Below, piece by piece: positions 44,504 to 53,732 of a stretch of DNA of 64,000 nucleotides. How positions within the stretch are numbered: the first letter of the stretch is position 1; each line of letters starts with the position of its first letter. The stretch is from an uncultured Prevotellaceae bacterium. Its GTDB lineage: Bacteria; Bacteroidota; Bacteroidia; Bacteroidales; Bacteroidaceae. Location of the stretch: assembly GCA_902768785.1 (NCBI GenBank), contig CACXMM010000013.1, positions 1 to 64,000 of the forward strand, in the 5' to 3' direction. Below the pieces are notes generated by a model. The model made no database searches. It saw only the letters and a program-made list of their open reading frames with translations, and was not told the DNA's origin. A program made the position numbers and the translations under genes.

Positions 44504-45085
44504 ATGGAAGAAAAGAAGACCAATCAGTACATGGAAGTGGCCTATACCCTATATGCCGCAGGAGAGAAGACACTGGAGTTCGTGGAAGAGGCTACCGACG
44601 AGAAACCTTTCCAGTTTATCAGTGGCTTTGGTATCACCCTTGACGACTTTGAGAAGCAGGTCGTCAACCTTGAAAAAGGGGGAACCTTTGAGTTCAAGCT
44701 CACGAAAGAGCAGGCCTATGGCGACTATGACGAGGAGCGCGTAGTAGAACTGGAGCGCGATATCTTCTCCATCAACGGACGTTTCGACCATGAAAATGTG
44801 TTCGTGGACGCAGTGCTTCCGTTACAGAACGAGGAAGGTCAGCGTTTCTTCGGAAAAGTACTGGAAATCACCGACAGTCATGTAAAAATCGACCTGAACC
44901 ATCCTCTGGCTGGAAAAGAACTGAGTTTCAAGGGACATATCGTGGAGAATCGCGAGGCCACCGAGGACGAGATCAAATCCTTCATCAAAGCCATGAACGG
45001 TGAGGGATGCGGCTGCGGATGTGATGATTGTGAAGACGGATGTCATCACAACGAGAACAGCGGATGCGGCCACTGTCATCACTAA
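44504..45085 (+). CDS. slyD: SlyD-like FKBP peptidyl-prolyl isomerase with metal-binding tail
   Basis: 193 aa. FKBP domain broken by an insert-in-flap region (GFGITLDDFEKQVVNLEKG, then EQAYGDYDEERVVELERD) as in SlyD. The last 30 residues are almost entirely Gly, Cys, His, Asp and Asn (GEGCGCGCDDCEDGCHH, then GCGHCHH), a metal-binding tail used in nickel delivery in other bacteria. Cytoplasmic folding helper and metallochaperone. Followed 30 bases later by aroC. Confidence 0.9.
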   Translation: MEEKKTNQYMEVAYTLYAAGEKTLEFVEEATDEKPFQFISGFGITLDDFEKQVVNLEKGGTFEFKLTKEQAYGDYDEERVVELERDIFSINGRFDHENVFVDAVLPLQNEEGQRFFGKVLEITDSHVKIDLNHPLAGKELSFKGHIVENREATEDEIKSFIKAMNGEGCGCGCDDCEDGCHHNENSGCGHCHH

Positions 45086-45115
45086 TCAACCACTAAGACT
45101 CTAATCATTCTTGTC

Positions 45116-46189
45116 GTGAGTAACACATTCGGTAAACTGTTTACACTGACCACCTTCGGGGAAAGTCACGGAGCTGCCGTGGGAGGAGTCATTGATGGCT
45201 TTCCTGCAGGCATCGATATCGACATGGCCTTCATTCAAGAAGAGCTGAATCGCCGCAAGCCAGGACAAAGCCGTATCACCACCGACCGTCATGAAGACGA
45301 TGAGGTGGAGCTGCTGAGTGGTGTTTTCGAGGGGAAGTCCACGGGCTGCCCTATCGGCTTCATCGTCAGAAACAAGAACCAGCATTCGCAGGACTACGAG
45401 AATATGCGGTGCCTGTTCCGGCCCTCACATGCCGACTACACCTATTATAATAAATATGGTGTTCGGGATTATCGCGGCGGTGGACGCTCATCGGCGCGGA
45501 TCACCATCAGCCGTTGTGTGGGCGGTGCTTTGGCAAAATTGGCACTCCGACCGTTAGGCATCACGATTCAGGCCTATACCTCGCAGGTAGGACCGATAGC
45601 GCTCGATAAAGACTACCGGCGATACGACCTCAGTCTCACGGAGACGAACATCGTGAGATGTCCCGACCCTGAGAAAGCCCTTGCCATGGAGAAACTCATC
45701 GCCAGCGTGAAAGCTGAGGGAGACACCATCGGCGGCACCATTACCTGTGTGATTAAAGGCTGTCCAGCAGGATTAGGCGATCCTGAATTCGGCAAGCTTC
45801 ACGCACAGTTAGGCGCGGCCATGCTCGGCATCAATGCCGTGAAAGGCTTTGAATATGGAGAGGGATTCGACTGCATACTGTCGCGTGGCAGTGAGCAAAA
45901 CGACATTTTCGTGCCCGGTAACCCCATTTCCACCGCCACCAACCATAGCGGAGGGATACAAGGAGGTATCAGCAACGGACAGGACATTTATTTCCGTTTG
46001 GCATTCAAGCCAGTGGCAACGATCCTGAAAACACAACAAACCGTCGATATAGAAGGGAATGAAACCACGATAAAAGCCCACGGCCGACATGACCCGTGCG
46101 TTCTTCCGCGTGCTGTTCCTATCGTTGAATCGATGGCCGCCATGGTGATTTTAGACTGTTTTTTGTCTGAAAAGACCACAAAAATGTGA
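45116..46189 (+). CDS. aroC: Chorismate synthase
   Basis: 357 aa. Family signatures [16 protein letters not shown], then [14 protein letters not shown] and [14 protein letters not shown], and a C-terminal [18 protein letters not shown]-dependent removal of phosphate from EPSP, the last shikimate step; it supplies the chorismate consumed by the operon at the left end of the window. GTG start at 45116 is the only reasonable one. Second gene after slyD. Confidence 0.97.
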   Translation: MSNTFGKLFTLTTFGESHGAAVGGVIDGFPAGIDIDMAFIQEELNRRKPGQSRITTDRHEDDEVELLSGVFEGKSTGCPIGFIVRNKNQHSQDYENMRCLFRPSHADYTYYNKYGVRDYRGGGRSSARITISRCVGGALAKLALRPLGITIQAYTSQVGPIALDKDYRRYDLSLTETNIVRCPDPEKALAMEKLIASVKAEGDTIGGTITCVIKGCPAGLGDPEFGKLHAQLGAAMLGINAVKGFEYGEGFDCILSRGSEQNDIFVPGNPISTATNHSGGIQGGISNGQDIYFRLAFKPVATILKTQQTVDIEGNETTIKAHGRHDPCVLPRAVPIVESMAAMVILDCFLSEKTTKM

Positions 46190-46223
46190 TTTTTTACGGA
46201 AATCGATAAAAAAAAAGCAAAAC

Positions 46224-46368
46224 TTGTGCGACTTTTCAAGAAAAAGTTGTATCTTTGCAATCGACAAAGCGTTGAGGGTTTGTGAAAATCCCGCTCTTGT
46301 CAAGTTAAGTCTAGTTTAGTTTTTGTGTTGGTTGCCCTCGGCTGTTTGGCCGGGGGCTTTATTTTACT
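46224..46368 (+). ncRNA. Small RNA candidate with promoter and terminator
   Basis: TTG 46224-46226 and TATCTTTG 46250-46257 (spacer 23) form a promoter. The predicted RNA, from about 46264, opens with a hairpin: GACAA/TTGTC and AGC/GCT (46263-46301) around a GGG/CCC inner stem. It ends in a terminator: GCCCTCGGC (46334-46342) with GCCGGGGGC (46349-46357), followed by TTTATTTTA. Length about 100 nt, no ORF longer than a few codons. It lies 34 bases after aroC with its own promoter, so it is not simply the aroC trailer. No named family recognised. Confidence 0.6.
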
Positions 46369-46405
46369 ATCATGAAAAAATAGGCTATAATTATTTGATA
46401 AATGA

Positions 46406-46501
46406 AACACAGAGACTCAGGGGCTCAGAGTTTTTTTCATTATTAATATAATTCGACTCGTATGGTTGAAATGATTCTCTGAGTCTTTGTGTCTCTGTGT
46501 T
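46406..46501. repeat. Diverged CTCAGAGA inverted repeat
   Basis: 46406-46430 and 46477-46501 match at 21 of 25 positions and share the AACACAGAGACTCAG and CTCTGTGTT ends with the hairpin at 15182-15255. A second copy of a dispersed palindromic repeat. Confidence 0.65.
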
Positions 46502-46514
46502 CTGTCACGACCAC

Positions 46515-47426
46515 CTATGCCTCCAGAACCCCGATAATCTCCTGAACGCTTCGGCAGCCATGGCGGTCGAGCCAGTCATTGATACCATCACGCACCTTGA
46601 TGGTCACCGTCGGATCAATGAAGTTAGCCGTGCCGATTTCTATGGCCGTAGCACCAGCCATGAGGAACTCGATGGCATCCTCAGCCGTCATAATGCCTCC
46701 AAGACCCACCACCGGGATCTTTACCGCCTTTGCCACCTGCCAAACCATGCGCAGGGCAACAGGCTTCACTGCTGGACCGCTCAATCCTCCTGTGTTAATG
46801 CTCAGTCTGGGACGTCGCTTCTCAATATCTATTGCCATTCCCATCAGTGTATTGATCAGCGAGACACTGTCTGCCCCTTCAGCTTCTACAGCACGGGCAA
46901 TATCAGCAATATTCGTCACATTGGGCGACAGCTTCACAATCATCGTTTTATGATAGCGTTGACGCACTGCCCTCACCACACTGGCAGCTCCCTCACAGGT
47001 CACGCCAAAGGCCATACCACCCTGTTTCACGTTCGGACAGGAGATATTCAATTCAATAGCCGGTATTCTGTCCAACGCATCGATCCGTGCCGCACACTCG
47101 GCATAGTCATCAGGAGAGGAACCGCTCACGTTGACTATTATATTTGTGTCGAGATCTTTCACTTCCGGATAGATATGTTCGCAGAAATAATCCACGCCCT
47201 TGTTTTGAAGTCCAACGCAGTTCAGCATTCCCGAAGCGGTCTCCACCATACGGGGATAATCATTTCCCTCACGAGGATGTAATGTCGTTCCCTTCACGAT
47301 GATGCCTCCAAGGCCATCTAAAGGGATGAAATCAGCAAACTCCGTCCCATAGCCGAACGTTCCTGAAGCGGTCATCACTGGGTTCTTCAGGTTGAGGGAA
47401 TTTATTTTTACACTTAAATCAGCCAT
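46515..47426 (-). CDS. pyrD: Dihydroorotate dehydrogenase B, catalytic subunit
   Basis: 303 aa. FMN barrel with [27 protein letters not shown], the catalytic-base Cys in [13 protein letters not shown], and [19 protein letters not shown]. Oxidises dihydroorotate to orotate in pyrimidine synthesis, passing electrons to the PyrK subunit encoded 42 bases upstream. Heterotetramer with PyrK uses NAD. Confidence 0.96.
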   Translation of the reverse strand: MADLSVKINSLNLKNPVMTASGTFGYGTEFADFIPLDGLGGIIVKGTTLHPREGNDYPRMVETASGMLNCVGLQNKGVDYFCEHIYPEVKDLDTNIIVNVSGSSPDDYAECAARIDALDRIPAIELNISCPNVKQGGMAFGVTCEGAASVVRAVRQRYHKTMIVKLSPNVTNIADIARAVEAEGADSVSLINTLMGMAIDIEKRRPRLSINTGGLSGPAVKPVALRMVWQVAKAVKIPVVGLGGIMTAEDAIEFLMAGATAIEIGTANFIDPTVTIKVRDGINDWLDRHGCRSVQEIIGVLEA

Positions 47427-47468
47427 AATCTGATAATCTTTTTTTACATTATAAGTAATAAGTCATAC

Positions 47469-48272
47469 TCACCAGAGCAGTCGTCGGGTGTCAAATACCG
47501 GACCTTCCTTACAAACACACAGGTTTCCTTCTGTTGTCTTTTCCACACAGCACAGACAAGCTCCTAGTCCGCAGGCCATCAGATTCTCCAACGATGCCTC
47601 ACAGTAGATATTCTCTTTCTGTGCATATCGTGCCACAGCCACCATCATCGGCTTGGGTCCGCAGGTACTGATCTGATCGAATCTCTCTTTCGAAAGGATG
47701 GTATGATTGGTAACAAAGCCTGGCTGTCCCAGACTGCCGTCCTCTGTGGTCACGAAGACACGTCCTAACTGCTGGAACTCATCCAATAGCAAGAGGTCTT
47801 GTTTCCTGCGTGCTCCTAACAGGAACGTGGGCTCGACACCCCTTTCTTCCAGCCAATAACCATAGTATAAAAGGGGAGCCACACCGACTCCTCCGCCCAC
47901 CAGCAGCACTTTTCGATCAGAGAAGTTCTCAGAAGGATTCACTGCTTGGGGAGGGGTTAGAGAGAACGTGTTTCCCAAGGGCAACACACAATTCAGTACA
48001 TCTCCGGCATGGAGTTTTGACAGATGACGCGTTCCCTCACCAACAGCGGCCACCAACAGCCATAGTTCATTGCGTTTCCTATCGACAAAATTAATGGATA
48101 TCGGTCTGCGCAGGAATGTAGAAGGGGAGTTATCTACCCTGACTTCCACGAATTGCCCTGGCAGCATCTCCGGCAGCGGATCTTCATGCGTAAGTTTTAA
48201 ATGGACATACTTCTCATGAAGATGCACAGCTGAAACGACTGTCAGGTCAAGAACATATTTCTTTGTTTTCAT
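47469..48272 (-). CDS. pyrK: Dihydroorotate dehydrogenase B, electron-transfer subunit
   Basis: 267 aa. Ferredoxin-reductase-like: FAD site (RRPISI), NAD site (KVLLVGGGVGVAPLLYYG) and a C-terminal 2Fe-2S cluster with four Cys (CGLGACLCCVEKTTEGNLCVC). Accepts electrons from PyrD. First gene of the pair, with -7 element at 48296-48303. Confidence 0.95.
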   Translation of the reverse strand: MKTKKYVLDLTVVSAVHLHEKYVHLKLTHEDPLPEMLPGQFVEVRVDNSPSTFLRRPISINFVDRKRNELWLLVAAVGEGTRHLSKLHAGDVLNCVLPLGNTFSLTPPQAVNPSENFSDRKVLLVGGGVGVAPLLYYGYWLEERGVEPTFLLGARRKQDLLLLDEFQQLGRVFVTTEDGSLGQPGFVTNHTILSKERFDQISTCGPKPMMVAVARYAQKENIYCEASLENLMACGLGACLCCVEKTTEGNLCVCKEGPVFDTRRLLW

Positions 48273-48295
48273 ATCTTTGCAGAATTATATTTGTG

Positions 48296-48303
48296 CAAAG
48301 ATA
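48296..48303 (-). promoter_or_regulatory. -7 element of pyrK-pyrD
   Basis: Minus-strand TATCTTTG, 24 bases before pyrK. The element's TGCAAAGAT and an ATCTTTGCA at 48273-48281 form a 9-bp inverted repeat. Confidence 0.6.
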
Positions 48304-48399
48304 CGAAAAAACGAGGGCAGAACAAAACAAATGAATTATTTTATGCCGAGTGCATTGTATCTTATCCCAGATTTTCATCCGGTACCTTGCTTACAATTC

Positions 48400-48864
48400 T
48401 CATTTTTTAGGCACGAGCGACTCCCAGGTGCCGTCATCAAAAAAGACGCGGATTTCAACAATTTCACGTTTTGGTTTGTCAAAAAAATTCACATCTGTTT
48501 TGACATAATTATTTGGTGTACGATTCACACCCTGAAAATTTCTGTTGTCTGCATAACCATGAGATGGGGTAGCAGGAGAAGCAGAAAAGTCAAGTAACTG
48601 TTCTCCTGTCATCGAAGAGGGAGCAGAATGTTGGGCTTCAGCATCCTCTTTCTGATCTTCGTACATCGGACCCTTACCAAACATCAGCCAGTCAAGACTG
48701 ATGGAAGGTAATTTACTTTTGATGGCCTCAACGGTGTTCAGGGTAGGTCGGGTACGCTCATTGAAGATACTACTCAGTGAGGCAGGTGCCATCCCAATAA
48801 AGTTTGCAAATGTTGTTTGAGTCATGTGCTGACTCTCCATAATCTGTCGAATTCTATCCTTCAT
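48400..48864 (-). CDS. XRE-family HTH regulator
   Basis: 154 aa. Helix-turn-helix in the first 60 residues (MTQTTFANFIGMAPASLSSI, then FNERTRPTLNTVEAI), a linker and a basic C-terminus (NNYVKTDVNFFDKPKREIVE). This layout is common among Bacteroidales XRE proteins of phage-repressor style. It stands alone, with a 783-bp empty region upstream; its target is unknown. Confidence 0.85.
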   Translation of the reverse strand: MKDRIRQIMESQHMTQTTFANFIGMAPASLSSIFNERTRPTLNTVEAIKSKLPSISLDWLMFGKGPMYEDQKEDAEAQHSAPSSMTGEQLLDFSASPATPSHGYADNRNFQGVNRTPNNYVKTDVNFFDKPKREIVEIRVFFDDGTWESLVPKK

Positions 48865-49647
48865 TTTTTAGGTATGTAAGCGTTTTAGGGCTAAAAAGCC
48901 GGTTTTTGAATGACTTTACAAAGGTAAAACAAATTTTTGGAACAAGCAACAATTGTAACAAGAAAATTTAAATCAACAAATCAGAATTTCAATATTTACA
49001 TTTTCGAAATCATAAATATAAATATCCAAATATTTAGGTTTAAGTATTGAAATGTAAAAATAGCCAAGAATAATCAATACAAAGACTATATCTAAGGGAA
49101 AAATGCAAAGAACTGGGTTTGTTGTGGTTATTTACATGCACTATTCACATATATTAGACTATATGCAGTTTTTAAAGGTGTCGATCCATTATTACAGTGA
49201 ATATTTTTGCGTAAAATTGATATAAACCATTGGCTTTTAATGTCTTATAAGGCGAAAAACCAGAGTGAATATTTATATGGTTCGGATTTGTATCCTGTAG
49301 GATTTATAAACATAAACGAACGAACAGACATGTAAAATAGCAATATATATGTAAGAATTGTGTTTTCAAACCCTTAATTATTCAACAAAACAAAATATTT
49401 CGAATTCCAATATATTACATTTGTAAAACACAATAAAAGCTAAAGCCGAAATGGGAAAGGCCGTTATTTCTCAAAATTCAAATTCCTGAGCGTTTTCGGA
49501 ACCCACGGTAGAATGAGTTCAAAAAACGATAATCTGAGAGGGGTTCAGAATGGTGGAAAGCCCCGTTTTTATCGGCTTTTCCTTCGAAAAAAAGCCTCCA
49601 CGAAATAACGTCTTTTAACACAAATTTTCCTCCAAAAACCGATATTT
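48865..49647. other. 783-bp gene-free AT-rich spacer
   Basis: No ORF above about 40 codons on either strand and no good TAnnTTTG promoter pair. One hairpin, GGAAAGCC/GGCTTTTCC, spans about 49555-49582, and CCAAAAACCGATATTTTTAG lies beside the holA stop. It may be a control region for the XRE gene or a remnant of a lost gene. Confidence 0.5.
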
Positions 49648-50679
49648 TTAGTGGAAAATAAAGCCAACGAGCTCTTTCAACAGCTCTCCAACCCCCGTAT
49701 TTGGGTTGTCTAAGCCCTTACTTTTGGCATCAATTTCTCTAATTTTGCCAATAATCTGCATCACTTTCATGCCAGAATAGTTTCTCATTCCTGTCATATA
49801 TTCCTTGGCAGCCCATCCGCTACGCAGATCCAGCCACTTCGCGACGTCATTTTCATTCGAGCGATTGGGAGCATAATAAGCGAGCATCAGATTTTGGAAG
49901 TATGAAAAAAGCATGGGAATGAGCATGAAGGCACTTCCTGCTTTCGGATTATTGTCAAAATATTTCACAATTCTATTTGCCTTCATCACATCGCGGTTTG
50001 CAATGGCATTTCTCAGTTCAAAGCCATTGAAGTCCTTGCTCACCCCTATCTGTCTCTCCACCACATCAGGAGTGATGCGACGGTCGTTTTCTGGCAACGA
50101 CAGTACCACTTTGTCAAGCTCTGAAGTGAGCCGACTCAGATCAGCACCGATATGGTCGGCAATCATCTGCGATGATTTATTGTCAATGGTACACTGCTTC
50201 GTCCTAAGATACCCCTCGATGAATCCCGGCAGTTCATAGTCACGTTTCTTCTTACTTTCAAAAACCACACCAGCCTGTTGTGCCTTCGGCAGAATCTTCT
50301 TCCTACCGTCAATGGTACCGTTCTTATAAGCCAGCACCAGCACCGTCGTAGGCTGCGGTTTATCAAAGTAAGCTTCCAGGCGTTCCCAGTTCTTGATATT
50401 CTGCGCCTCCTTCACGATCACCACCTGTTTTTCGGCCATCATCGGGAAACGTTTCGCCATATCAGCCACCTGCCCGGCTGTAACATCTGCTCCGAAAACG
50501 ACAGTCTGATTGAAATCCCGTTCCTCCTCACGCAGCACATGTTGTGCTATATAGTCGGTGATCCGATCAATATAATAGGATTCCTCCCCCATCAGCACGT
50601 AAACAGGAGCGAACTGCCCGGCCTTCAGGTCGCGCATGATTTCCTCAAAAGTGTTTCCAACAGACTTCTTTTCAGCCAT
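49648..50679 (-). CDS. holA: DNA polymerase III delta subunit
   Basis: 343 aa. Clamp-loader subunit: N-terminal AAA-like domain without a true Walker A (PVYVLMGEESYYIDRITDYI), middle domain with LVLAYKNGTIDGR, and C-terminal collar domain (MGKIREIDAKSKG-like motif near the end). Opens the sliding clamp with gamma/tau and delta'. Divergent from the HSDR_N gene by 64 bases. Confidence 0.93.
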   Translation of the reverse strand: MAEKKSVGNTFEEIMRDLKAGQFAPVYVLMGEESYYIDRITDYIAQHVLREEERDFNQTVVFGADVTAGQVADMAKRFPMMAEKQVVIVKEAQNIKNWERLEAYFDKPQPTTVLVLAYKNGTIDGRKKILPKAQQAGVVFESKKKRDYELPGFIEGYLRTKQCTIDNKSSQMIADHIGADLSRLTSELDKVVLSLPENDRRITPDVVERQIGVSKDFNGFELRNAIANRDVMKANRIVKYFDNNPKAGSAFMLIPMLFSYFQNLMLAYYAPNRSNENDVAKWLDLRSGWAAKEYMTGMRNYSGMKVMQIIGKIREIDAKSKGLDNPNTGVGELLKELVGFIFH

Positions 50680-50706
50680 TCCTGATCGATTTTCAAATTA
50701 AATAAT

Positions 50707-50714
50707 TATCTTTG
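50707..50714 (+). promoter_or_regulatory. -7 element of the HSDR_N gene
   Basis: TATCTTTG, 29 bases before the start at 50744, in the divergent interval with holA. Confidence 0.6.
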
Positions 50715-50743
50715 CAGACGGTTACGACTGCAAAATTACAAAA

Positions 50744-51193
50744 ATGTATCGATTAAACCTACCACCCTATGACATAAAAATCGCTGAAAAGGAAGGAAAA
50801 CGATCGATTTTCGATATCCTACGGCGAAAATACGTGGCATTGACTCCCGAGGAGTGGGTGCGACAGCACTTCGTGCACTTCCTGACAGAGCATAAAGGCT
50901 ACCCGTCAGGTTTGTTGGCCAACGAGGTGCAGCTGCAGGTGGGAGACAAGCAGTTGCGCTGCGACACCTTATTATATAATAAGGAGCTACAGCCCCAAAT
51001 GATCATCGAATACAAAGCCCCCACGGTTTCCCTTTCACAGAAAGTGTTCGACCAGATCACTGTCTATAACTTCCTGCTTCATGTGGATTACCTGGTTGTT
51101 TCCAACGGACTACAGCACATCTGCTGTAAGATGGATTATCAGAATCAAAAATATTTATTCTTGGAAGAGGTTCCAAACTACCAAAATCTTTGA
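50744..51193 (+). CDS. Type I restriction HsdR N-terminal-like (HSDR_N_2) single-domain protein
   Basis: 149 aa. After a lead-in, ALTPEEWVRQHFVHFLTEHKGYP and the nuclease-like core CDTLLYNKELQPQMIIEYKAP, with Asp then Glu-x-Lys as in PD-(D/E)xK enzymes. Only the HsdR N-terminal nuclease domain is present, with no helicase or methylase. In Bacteroidetes a stand-alone gene of this kind commonly sits opposite holA, so it may be a housekeeping nuclease and not restriction. Followed by 780 bp of repeats. Confidence 0.8.
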   Translation: MYRLNLPPYDIKIAEKEGKRSIFDILRRKYVALTPEEWVRQHFVHFLTEHKGYPSGLLANEVQLQVGDKQLRCDTLLYNKELQPQMIIEYKAPTVSLSQKVFDQITVYNFLLHVDYLVVSNGLQHICCKMDYQNQKYLFLEEVPNYQNL

Positions 51194-51973
51194 CAAAACA
51201 AATAGACTTTACTTATACTCAAACTAAAGCCTACGTAAACATTAAGTAGGCTTTACTTTGCATGCAATCAGACTTTACTTTCGATCCAATTAGACTTTAC
51301 TTTCAATCCAATTAAACTTTCTTTCGTTCCAATCAGACGAAAGTACAAAAGTGCCTTCACGCCTTCACAATCTTACAAGGTATTGACTATAAATCATTTA
51401 CGCGTGAAGGCGCCTTCACGCACCTTCACATCATCATGTCGTCAAAAAGTGTGAAGGCATGTGAAGGTGCCTTCACACAGAACGAGTTATATATCAGCAG
51501 GTTACATCAACGTGAAGGCGTGAAGGCACTTTTTAAACTCAATGAGAAAGAAATTTCTCTTCAATAAGAGAGTAAAATTCAACTTCACAACTTCACCGTG
51601 ATGTAAATTATTGAGAACCAAGGCATTCCGCGTGAAGTTCAACTTCACCCAACTTCACATCCCGAAAACGGCGTTTTTACCTTCCCAAAACGGCGTTTTA
51701 GAGTCTGGAAACGTTGTTTTCACCTCCTAAAAACTATGTTTTCATGAGCTAAGCACTATGTTTTCATGAGCTAAGTACTATGGTTACGATCACTAACTAT
51801 AGTGGTTACGGTGACTAACTATAGTGGTTACGATAACAAACTATAGTGGTTTTTGAAGGCAGAACGTGTGAAGTTGCGTGAAGTTAAACTTCACACGTAA
51901 ACAGCTTTTACCCAATTATTTGTAGACCTGTGAAGTTGTGAAGTTGAATTTCAACCTTTCTATGGGGAAAATA
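51194..51973. repeat. 780-bp block of nested inverted repeats
   Basis: Five word families in order. (A) CTTTACTTT and ATCCAATTAGA words, about 51205-51335. (B) GTGAAGGC words: a 22-bp perfect inverted pair 51347-51368/51512-51533, the perfect palindrome GTGAAGGCGCCTTCAC near 51412, and GTGTGAAGGC/GCCTTCACAC. (C) AACTTCAC words, about 51580-51655. (D) AAAACGGCGTTTT and AACTATAGTGGTT units, about 51662-51860. (E) GTGAAGTT words with GTGTGAAGTT/AACTTCACAC, about 51866-51955. No coding region. Families A and D also occur in 14435-14920. Confidence 0.75.
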
Positions 51974-52879
51974 TCACGTTGGAGGCAAAGAATACCTTTT
52001 AAGTGATGCCTGCAAGGTTTCTCGATTTTTGTTTCGCAGTTCAATGGGTTCCAGTACCTCTAACCCTTCTGTATAAGACATTAACTCAAGAATAAAATCA
52101 ACAGTTGGGCGGATATCGTAAGTAAAAACAGTATATTCATCAGTATGCTCTATCTCCTTTTGCGAAGTATGCAAGGGCAAGGTTCGCAGGTAGTTGGTGA
52201 CATTTCCATAAGCCCGAATCACCACATGGGCCATAGGGGTATCGTCTGCCGTGATGCCATAGTATTCCGCGAAGAAGTCCTCTGGCGAAAAATCTCCCGG
52301 CATTTCAAATGTTTCGTCGGAGATGGTCACAGACAATATTCTGTCAAGCGCATAAGTAGCGATGTACTTTCCTGTAAACGCAAGAATATACCAACGCTGA
52401 CGGAACAGTTTCAGGGCATAAGGCGACAGTGTTGTCTCATAACTCTCATGTCCAAACCGCTGGTAAGTAACGGTAAGTCGCCTGTTCGTTTTGAGAGCCA
52501 GAATGATGGTCTGCAGGTATTCTTCTCCGGCAGGCACATTCTCCAAGAGAATGCGGTTCCTGAGGGATATGCTATCAGAAAGGACTGTATTCACAGTGAG
52601 GGTAGAAAGCATCCAACCCTCTATCGTATCGTCATTAATAACCTCCGGATTGCTGATATAATACTTGTAGCCATGTTCCAAATCGCACTCTATCACGATG
52701 CCGAACATATTGAGAATGGCATCCTTATGACGTAAGAACGATTTGCGATTCAAAGGCTCCCCTCCTATCACCTGATCTTTCATCCACAACTCATTAAGCT
52801 GCTCCAGCGACAACCTCTTGTATTGCCGCAGCGCGTTAACAATCCAGATATACTGCTGGAAAATCTTTGCCGGTTTCAT
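51974..52879 (-). CDS. WYL-domain transcriptional regulator
   Basis: 301 aa. N-terminal winged HTH (KRLSLEQLNELWMKD, then KSFLRHKDAI), a WYL domain (RQRWYILAFTGKYIATYALDRI) and a WCX-type C-terminus. WYL regulators such as BrxR and CapW control BREX, CBASS and other anti-phage systems and sense nucleic acid or a nucleotide. As last gene of this minus-strand operon it probably regulates it. Its ATG overlaps the stop of the 22-codon ORF as ATGA. A little more AT-rich than the housekeeping genes. Confidence 0.88.
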   Translation of the reverse strand: MKPAKIFQQYIWIVNALRQYKRLSLEQLNELWMKDQVIGGEPLNRKSFLRHKDAILNMFGIVIECDLEHGYKYYISNPEVINDDTIEGWMLSTLTVNTVLSDSISLRNRILLENVPAGEEYLQTIILALKTNRRLTVTYQRFGHESYETTLSPYALKLFRQRWYILAFTGKYIATYALDRILSVTISDETFEMPGDFSPEDFFAEYYGITADDTPMAHVVIRAYGNVTNYLRTLPLHTSQKEIEHTDEYTVFTYDIRPTVDFILELMSYTEGLEVLEPIELRNKNRETLQASLKRYSLPPT

Positions 52880-52944
52880 ATTACTATATTATTTTCTTCT
52901 TTCTTCGACATAACAATGCGCAGTGCTTCTTCAATCGTAATCAT
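52876..52944 (-). CDS. 22-codon ORF joined by ATGA overlaps on both sides
   Basis: Starts MITIEEALRIVM, ends in an Asn/Ile-rich tail; Lys/Glu in the middle. Its ATG overlaps the UDG-like gene's stop (ATGA at 52941-52944), and its own stop overlaps the WYL start (ATGA at 52876-52879). The double coupling suggests it is translated, either as a small protein or to carry ribosomes to the regulator gene. Composition alone cannot show which. The protein would be helical in its first half. Confidence 0.5.
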   Translation of the reverse strand: MITIEEALRIVMSKKEENNIVI

Positions 52945-53726
52945 ACTTCGTTTGTGGTGTTGTACCTATGTAATTCCCATTCCTGATGAGCATTATACCA
53001 ATTATTACTATGAGAACCAAGACCTCCAATCTGACGAGGATGAGCCAAAGGCAGAACCTTAATGGGCTTACCATTCATTGTCACATCCGTAGGAACACCA
53101 TAACCGTTGTGTTCTTTATATTCCTGTAATGATTTGTAATTCACATGAGCAACGACATTGAGGAATTGTTTGATAGGAATGTCTCCCAGCAACACCAAAA
53201 GCTCTGCTTTCGATTCTTCCAATTCAGCAACAATTTCTTCACAGCGTTTGCTATCGCAGAATCTACTTGGGCGCTTAGGAATTGTGACTTCATTCAAGCT
53301 ATATTTTTCTCTAACCTTATTGTATTCTCTCTCAATGGCATCAGTTTGACCCTTGTTCAGCCTTGTTTCCGGCAGCAAATCACAGAGCCATGCGTCCTTA
53401 CGAGTAAAGCCTAAGGGAGCCAAGATGTGCTCATCGAGCACCTTTGCTGAAGGGCCATTAAATTTCTCATCAGCAGGCTCTAACGTCCCCAATTCTTGAG
53501 GAATCTTGATTCTGCTAATAATCTCCGCTGCCTCCTTGGGATTGCCGTCCCAGAAAATACGAGGTTCACTTGCAACAACCAAAGCATTACATTTTATGCT
53601 AGACCCATTCATCCAACGTGCATGGACAGCACTTGCATAAACGCCAAGAACAAACACCTTTTTAGGAGTTCTATCCTCCTGAACTAATGGCTTAACTGTT
53701 TCACCAAATGGAAAGTAGTATGACAT
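52941..53726 (-). CDS. Uracil-DNA-glycosylase-like superfamily protein
   Basis: 261 aa. Opening VFVLGVYASAVHARW fits the first strand and motif of the UDG fold, ELLVLLGDIPIKQFL the central strand, and VLPLAHPRQIGGLGSHS the closing HPS-like motif with a His; an Asp-containing DAWLCDLLPETR lies between. It is divergent, and the catalytic Asp/His of classical UDG are not fully certain. Expected act: recognise or excise an unusual base in DNA. It starts 6 bases after the DUF262 gene's stop. AT-rich compared with housekeeping genes. Confidence 0.7.
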   Translation of the reverse strand: MSYYFPFGETVKPLVQEDRTPKKVFVLGVYASAVHARWMNGSSIKCNALVVASEPRIFWDGNPKEAAEIISRIKIPQELGTLEPADEKFNGPSAKVLDEHILAPLGFTRKDAWLCDLLPETRLNKGQTDAIEREYNKVREKYSLNEVTIPKRPSRFCDSKRCEEIVAELEESKAELLVLLGDIPIKQFLNVVAHVNYKSLQEYKEHNGYGVPTDVTMNGKPIKVLPLAHPRQIGGLGSHSNNWYNAHQEWELHRYNTTNEV

Positions 53727-53732
53727 ATGAAT

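Noticed and set aside
51347-51960. CRISPR array
   Set aside because: Repeated words are short, of unequal spacing and palindromic, without constant-length spacers, and no cas gene is nearby.
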